This document shows positions 59,772-64,000 of a stretch of DNA of 64,000 nt, one piece after another. Source of the DNA: Patulibacter minatonensis DSM 18081 (lineage in GTDB: Bacteria > Actinomycetota > Thermoleophilia > Solirubrobacterales > Solirubrobacteraceae); contig NZ_KI912613.1 in NCBI RefSeq assembly GCF_000519325.1, positions 3,153,432 through 3,217,431 on the forward strand, given 5' to 3'. The notes beneath the pieces were generated by a model, which was given only the letters and a program-made list of their open reading frames with translations, made no database searches and had not been told where the DNA came from. The position numbers and the translations under genes are program-made. Each line of letters opens with the position of its first letter. Position 1 is the stretch's first letter.

Positions 59772-59793
59772 CCCTCGGGCCGGCCATCCACGC

Positions 59794-60159
59794 ATGCTGA
59801 ACGTCCGCCTGCTCGACATCGCCGTCGTGATCGCTGCACTACCGATCGTGCTGCTGCTCGGCGCCCCGGCCGTCGGCTGCCTCGTCGCCACGATCGTCTG
59901 GATCGTCCAGCGCATCGTCGCCGGCGTCGTCGAGGGCAAGGCCCGCGAGCAGGACGACCCGCGCGCGGCGCTCAAGCTCAACTTCGTCGCGATGATGGCG
60001 CGCGTCTGGCTGATCTGCCTGGCGATCGTCCTCTGCGGCGTCGCGGTCGACCGCCGCGACGGCGCCGCGGCCGCGGCGACGATGCTCGTCGCCTTCACGG
60101 TCTACCTGGCCGTCACCCTCCTCACCCGCACCACCGACAGGAAGTCTGTCCACGCATGA
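59794..60159 (+). CDS. atpI: AtpI-like ATP synthase accessory protein
   Basis: A 121-residue membrane protein with four hydrophobic segments (ALPIVLLLGAPAVGCLVATI, WLICLAIVLCGVAV, and others). It has the place and topology of AtpI, a chaperone for c-ring assembly. The stop overlaps the atpB ATG by four bases (ATGA), so it is translationally coupled. Sequence alone is weakly diagnostic. Confidence 0.7.
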   Translation: MLNVRLLDIAVVIAALPIVLLLGAPAVGCLVATIVWIVQRIVAGVVEGKAREQDDPRAALKLNFVAMMARVWLICLAIVLCGVAVDRRDGAAAAATMLVAFTVYLAVTLLTRTTDRKSVHA

Positions 60160-61046
60160 GCACTCGCGCGAAGGTCCGCATCTCCCTCGGGGTCTACGTC
60201 CTTCTGATCATCGCCGCCGTCGCGGCGTTCGGTGCGACGAAGAACGCCGACTCGTCGTTCGAGCCGGCCAACGAGTTCAAGGTCGACAAGTGGATCGATC
60301 TCGGTCCCCTGTCGATCAACAAGGCCGTCCTCTACATCGTCATCGCGGGCTTCCTCACGGTGTTCACGATGATGTGGGTCGCCAAGCGGATGCAGGCCAA
60401 GCCCAACCGCACGCAGACGGTCGTCGAGCTGATCTACACCTCGATGCGCGACAACGTCACGGGGGCCAACATGGACTCCCGAATGGCGACGCGGTGGTTC
60501 CCCTTCATCGCCACCATCTTCCTCTTCATCTGGTACTCGAACCTGATCGGGTACATCCCGCTGCCGACGAACACGGAGCACAAGTTCGACGTGTTCGGGC
60601 TGCAGGTCCCGCACTTCGCGCTCTACGCGGCGACCGCCAACCTCGGCGTCCCGCTGATGATCGCGATCCTCGTGTTCGTCTTCTACACGGGTGAGGGCAT
60701 CAAGAAGAAGGGCCTCTTCGGCTACCTCGGCAGCCTCGTGCCCGCCGGCGTCACCGGTCCGATGGCCGTCTTCATCTGGTTCCTGGAGTTCCTCTCGAAC
60801 TTCATGCGCCTGATCTCGCTCTCCGTACGTCTTTTCGCCAACATCCTCGCCGGCCACCTGATCATCCTCTTCATGAGCGGTGGTCTGGCCGTCCTCCTCG
60901 GCATCCACGCGGTCGGCATCATCGCCCTTCCCGCGGGCATCCTGCTCTATCTCTTCGAGATCGGGCTGGTCGCCACCCTGCAGGCCTTCATCTTCGCCAC
61001 TCTCACGGCCATCTACCTCGGTGGCGCCGTGTCCGAGTCCCACTGA
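60156..61046 (+). CDS. atpB: F-ATPase subunit a
   Basis: A 296-residue membrane subunit forming the proton half-channels of FO. The essential Arg is R225 in SLSVRLFANILAGHLIILFM, and the second conserved element is FEIGLVATLQAFIFATLTAIYLGG near the C-terminus. An extended N-terminal region before helix 1 faces the outside. Coupled to atpI by a four-base overlap and 22 bases ahead of atpE. Confidence 0.95.
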   Translation: MSTRAKVRISLGVYVLLIIAAVAAFGATKNADSSFEPANEFKVDKWIDLGPLSINKAVLYIVIAGFLTVFTMMWVAKRMQAKPNRTQTVVELIYTSMRDNVTGANMDSRMATRWFPFIATIFLFIWYSNLIGYIPLPTNTEHKFDVFGLQVPHFALYAATANLGVPLMIAILVFVFYTGEGIKKKGLFGYLGSLVPAGVTGPMAVFIWFLEFLSNFMRLISLSVRLFANILAGHLIILFMSGGLAVLLGIHAVGIIALPAGILLYLFEIGLVATLQAFIFATLTAIYLGGAVSESH

Positions 61047-61068
61047 GTCACCTAAAAGGAGCAGTACC

Positions 61069-61335
61069 GTGGACCTCACGATCATCACGCAGCTTGCGGC
61101 CGTCGACGACGCGTCCGACGCCGGCAAGGCCATCGCCCTCGCCCTCGGCGGCGGCCTCGGCGCCGCCGGCGCCGGCATCGGCATCGGCTACCTCTTCGGC
61201 AGCGTCGTGCAGGCGCTCGTGCGCCAGCCGGAGCTCAAGGACGAGATCACCAGCATCCAGTGGCTCGGCTTCGCCCTCACGGAGGCCGTGTTCTTCTACG
61301 GCCTCGTCGCGGGCCTCCTGGCCTTCTTCCTGTAG
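61069..61335 (+). CDS. atpE: F-ATPase subunit c
   Basis: An 88-residue two-helix proteolipid. The first helix has the GxGxGxG packing motif (LGGGLGAAGAGIGIGYLFG) and the loop is VRQPEL. Helix 2 carries the ion-binding carboxylate E72 in FALTEAVFFYGLVAGL. The Gln and Thr/Ser ligands of Na+-type rings are not obvious, so it is probably a proton ring. The GTG start has AAAAGGAG seven bases upstream, the strongest ribosome site in the operon, as expected for the high c stoichiometry. Confidence 0.96.
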   Translation: MDLTIITQLAAVDDASDAGKAIALALGGGLGAAGAGIGIGYLFGSVVQALVRQPELKDEITSIQWLGFALTEAVFFYGLVAGLLAFFL

Positions 61336-61341
61336 GCCGCG

Positions 61342-61923
61342 ATGAGTCTGCTCCTGCAAACCATCACGCCGCTCGCTGAAGCGGCCGCTGGTGCCGAGGA
61401 CGAGAACAAGAGCTTCCTGGTCTCCCCGGATGCGGGGGCGATGATCTGGACGCTGATCGTCTTCGTCATCGCCTGGATCGTCCTGGCGAAGGTGGCGTTC
61501 CCCAAGATCGGGGAGGCCCTGGACAAGCGCCAGGCCGCCATCAACGAGTCGATCGAAGCCGCCGAGCGCGACCGCGCCGAGGCCGAGAAGCTGGCTGCCG
61601 AGAACCGGCAGAACCTGCTCGAGGCCCGGACGCACGCCGAGGACATCCTGACGCGTGCCCGCAAGAGCGCCGACGCCCACGAGGCCAAGGCCCGCGACGA
61701 GGCGAAGACCAAGGGCGAGGAGATCCTCGACCAGGCGCGCAAGGACATCGAGGCCGAGACGCGGCGCGCGATCAGCGAGATCCGCACCGAGGTCGCCGAC
61801 CTCACGATCCAGGCGACCGCCAAGGTCACCGGCAAGACGCTCGACGGGGACGACCAGCGTCGCCTCATCGAGGAAGCACTCGACGGGCTCGACTTCTCCG
61901 CGCTGAGCGGCGAGCGGAGGTAG
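61342..61923 (+). CDS. atpF: F-ATPase subunit b
   Basis: A 193-residue peripheral-stalk subunit: one N-terminal membrane helix (GAMIWTLIVFVIAWIVLAKVAF, about 32-53) followed by a long charged coiled coil (AAERDRAEAEKLAAENRQNL onward). ATG six bases after the atpE stop. The length is longer than the E. coli subunit (156), as in many actinobacteria. Confidence 0.93.
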   Translation: MSLLLQTITPLAEAAAGAEDENKSFLVSPDAGAMIWTLIVFVIAWIVLAKVAFPKIGEALDKRQAAINESIEAAERDRAEAEKLAAENRQNLLEARTHAEDILTRARKSADAHEAKARDEAKTKGEEILDQARKDIEAETRRAISEIRTEVADLTIQATAKVTGKTLDGDDQRRLIEEALDGLDFSALSGERR

Positions 61924-61927
61924 CACC

Positions 61928-62458
61928 ATGGACCAGATCTCCCGCGTGTACGGCCGGTCGCTGTTCGAGGTCGCCCAGGAGCGCGACGTGGTCTCCGAGG
62001 TGCGCGAGCAGCTCGGTCAGATCGTCGAAGCCCTCTCGGAGAGCCGCGAGCTGCAGCTGTTCCTCGCGTCCCCGCAGTTCTCCTCCGAGGAGAAGCGGGA
62101 CGGGTTGCGCCGGGCGATCGACGGCGCCGACCCCATCGTCGCCAACCTCCTCGACGTCATGGTCGAGAATCAGCGGCTGTCGCTGCTGTCGGAGGTCCGC
62201 ACCGAGTTCGATGCTCGGTACGACGACCTCCACAAGGTCCTGCCCGTCCGGATCTCGACCGCGGTCGAGCTGGACGAGGAGACCACCGCCCGGATCGGCC
62301 GTCAGGTCGGCGAGGGAACGGGCCGCGAGGTCCAGCTCACCACCGAGGTCGATCCGGACCTCATCGGCGGCATCGTGCTGCGCGTCGGGAACCAGATCCT
62401 CGACGCCTCCATCCGTCAACGACTCGAAAACCTGCGTCGACAGGTGGCGACGGCGTAG
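61928..62458 (+). CDS. atpH: F-ATPase subunit delta
   Basis: A 176-residue OSCP/delta subunit linking F1 to the b stalk. It has RVYGRSLFEVAQERDVV at the N-terminus, the helical bundle with LQLFLASPQFSSEEKRDGL and VANLLDVMVENQRLSLL, and the family end GGIVLRVGNQILDASIRQRL. Five bases after atpF. It is a stand-alone delta, not the b-delta fusion found in mycobacteria. Confidence 0.95.
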   Translation: MDQISRVYGRSLFEVAQERDVVSEVREQLGQIVEALSESRELQLFLASPQFSSEEKRDGLRRAIDGADPIVANLLDVMVENQRLSLLSEVRTEFDARYDDLHKVLPVRISTAVELDEETTARIGRQVGEGTGREVQLTTEVDPDLIGGIVLRVGNQILDASIRQRLENLRRQVATA

Positions 62459-62499
62459 TCCGCCGTCGTCGATCGCCACTTCCGTAGGAGCCCTGCACC

Positions 62500-64000
<1,501 letters not shown>

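Overview
The window is GC-rich (about 70 percent or more) chromosomal DNA from an actinomycete-like bacterium. The best fit is the class Thermoleophilia (Solirubrobacterales/Patulibacteraceae type), judged from gene content only: an F420-free housekeeping set, FtsZ outside a dcw cluster, a class II FBPase, GH57 and methyltransferase genes like those of mycobacteria, and actinobacterial-style leaderless genes. No insertion sequence, prophage, CRISPR array, tRNA or rRNA was seen, so this is backbone with small accessory modules.

Layout. 1-9.3 kb: 3' end of an NAD(P)-binding protein, a membrane-anchored unknown, glpX, an RlpA-like cell-wall protein behind a c-di-AMP riboswitch, a Lys/Ala/Pro-repeat basic protein divergent from the primary sigma factor, a PilT-type ATPase, an HxlR regulator and a secreted amidase. 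9.4-16.5 kb: a Fur-family regulator, an acidic-tailed unknown with a HEPN-like segment, a pair of ArsA/Get3-like ATPases (the second frameshifted) and an overlapping parA-ftsZ operon. 16.7-25.2 kb: gamma-glutamyltransferase, a translationally coupled GMC oxidoreductase - Baeyer-Villiger monooxygenase - alpha/beta hydrolase operon, a Lon-N-domain protein with a GNAT acetyltransferase, and photolyase. 25.2-32.5 kb: a glycan module (GH57 branching enzyme, two methyltransferases, a hexapeptide acyltransferase, a large membrane protein) resembling part of the mycobacterial methylglucose lipopolysaccharide locus. 32.6-43.2 kb: leucyl aminopeptidase, thiolase, AAA+/TPR pair, HAD phosphatase, an Rpf-like muralytic enzyme behind a second c-di-AMP riboswitch, MarR, BioY and a secreted glycoside hydrolase. 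43.6-47.1 kb: etfB-etfA-ETF:quinone oxidoreductase. 48.1-64 kb: the ancient block rpmE2 - DUF1385 - prfA - prmC - (methyltransferase) - sua5 - rpiB - glyA - wecA - atpI - atpBEFHA, with a TetR/rubredoxin/antiporter insertion between wecA and the atp genes; atpA runs off the end.

How it fits together. Two cell-wall remodelling proteins (RlpA-like and Rpf-like) share c-di-AMP control, glyA lies behind a ZTP riboswitch, and the thiolase plus ETF/ETF-QO genes point to fatty-acid beta-oxidation feeding the quinone pool. Many transcription-unit-initial genes have a TANNNT box 6-10 nt before the start codon and no Shine-Dalgarno, indicating widespread leaderless mRNAs. The most unusual items are a 99-bp in-frame tandem duplication of the rpiB 3' end that copies its stop codon, the ParA-FtsZ coupling with an N-terminally extended FtsZ, the ETF-QO lacking the fourth cluster cysteine, and the mycobacterial-like methylated-polysaccharide module.
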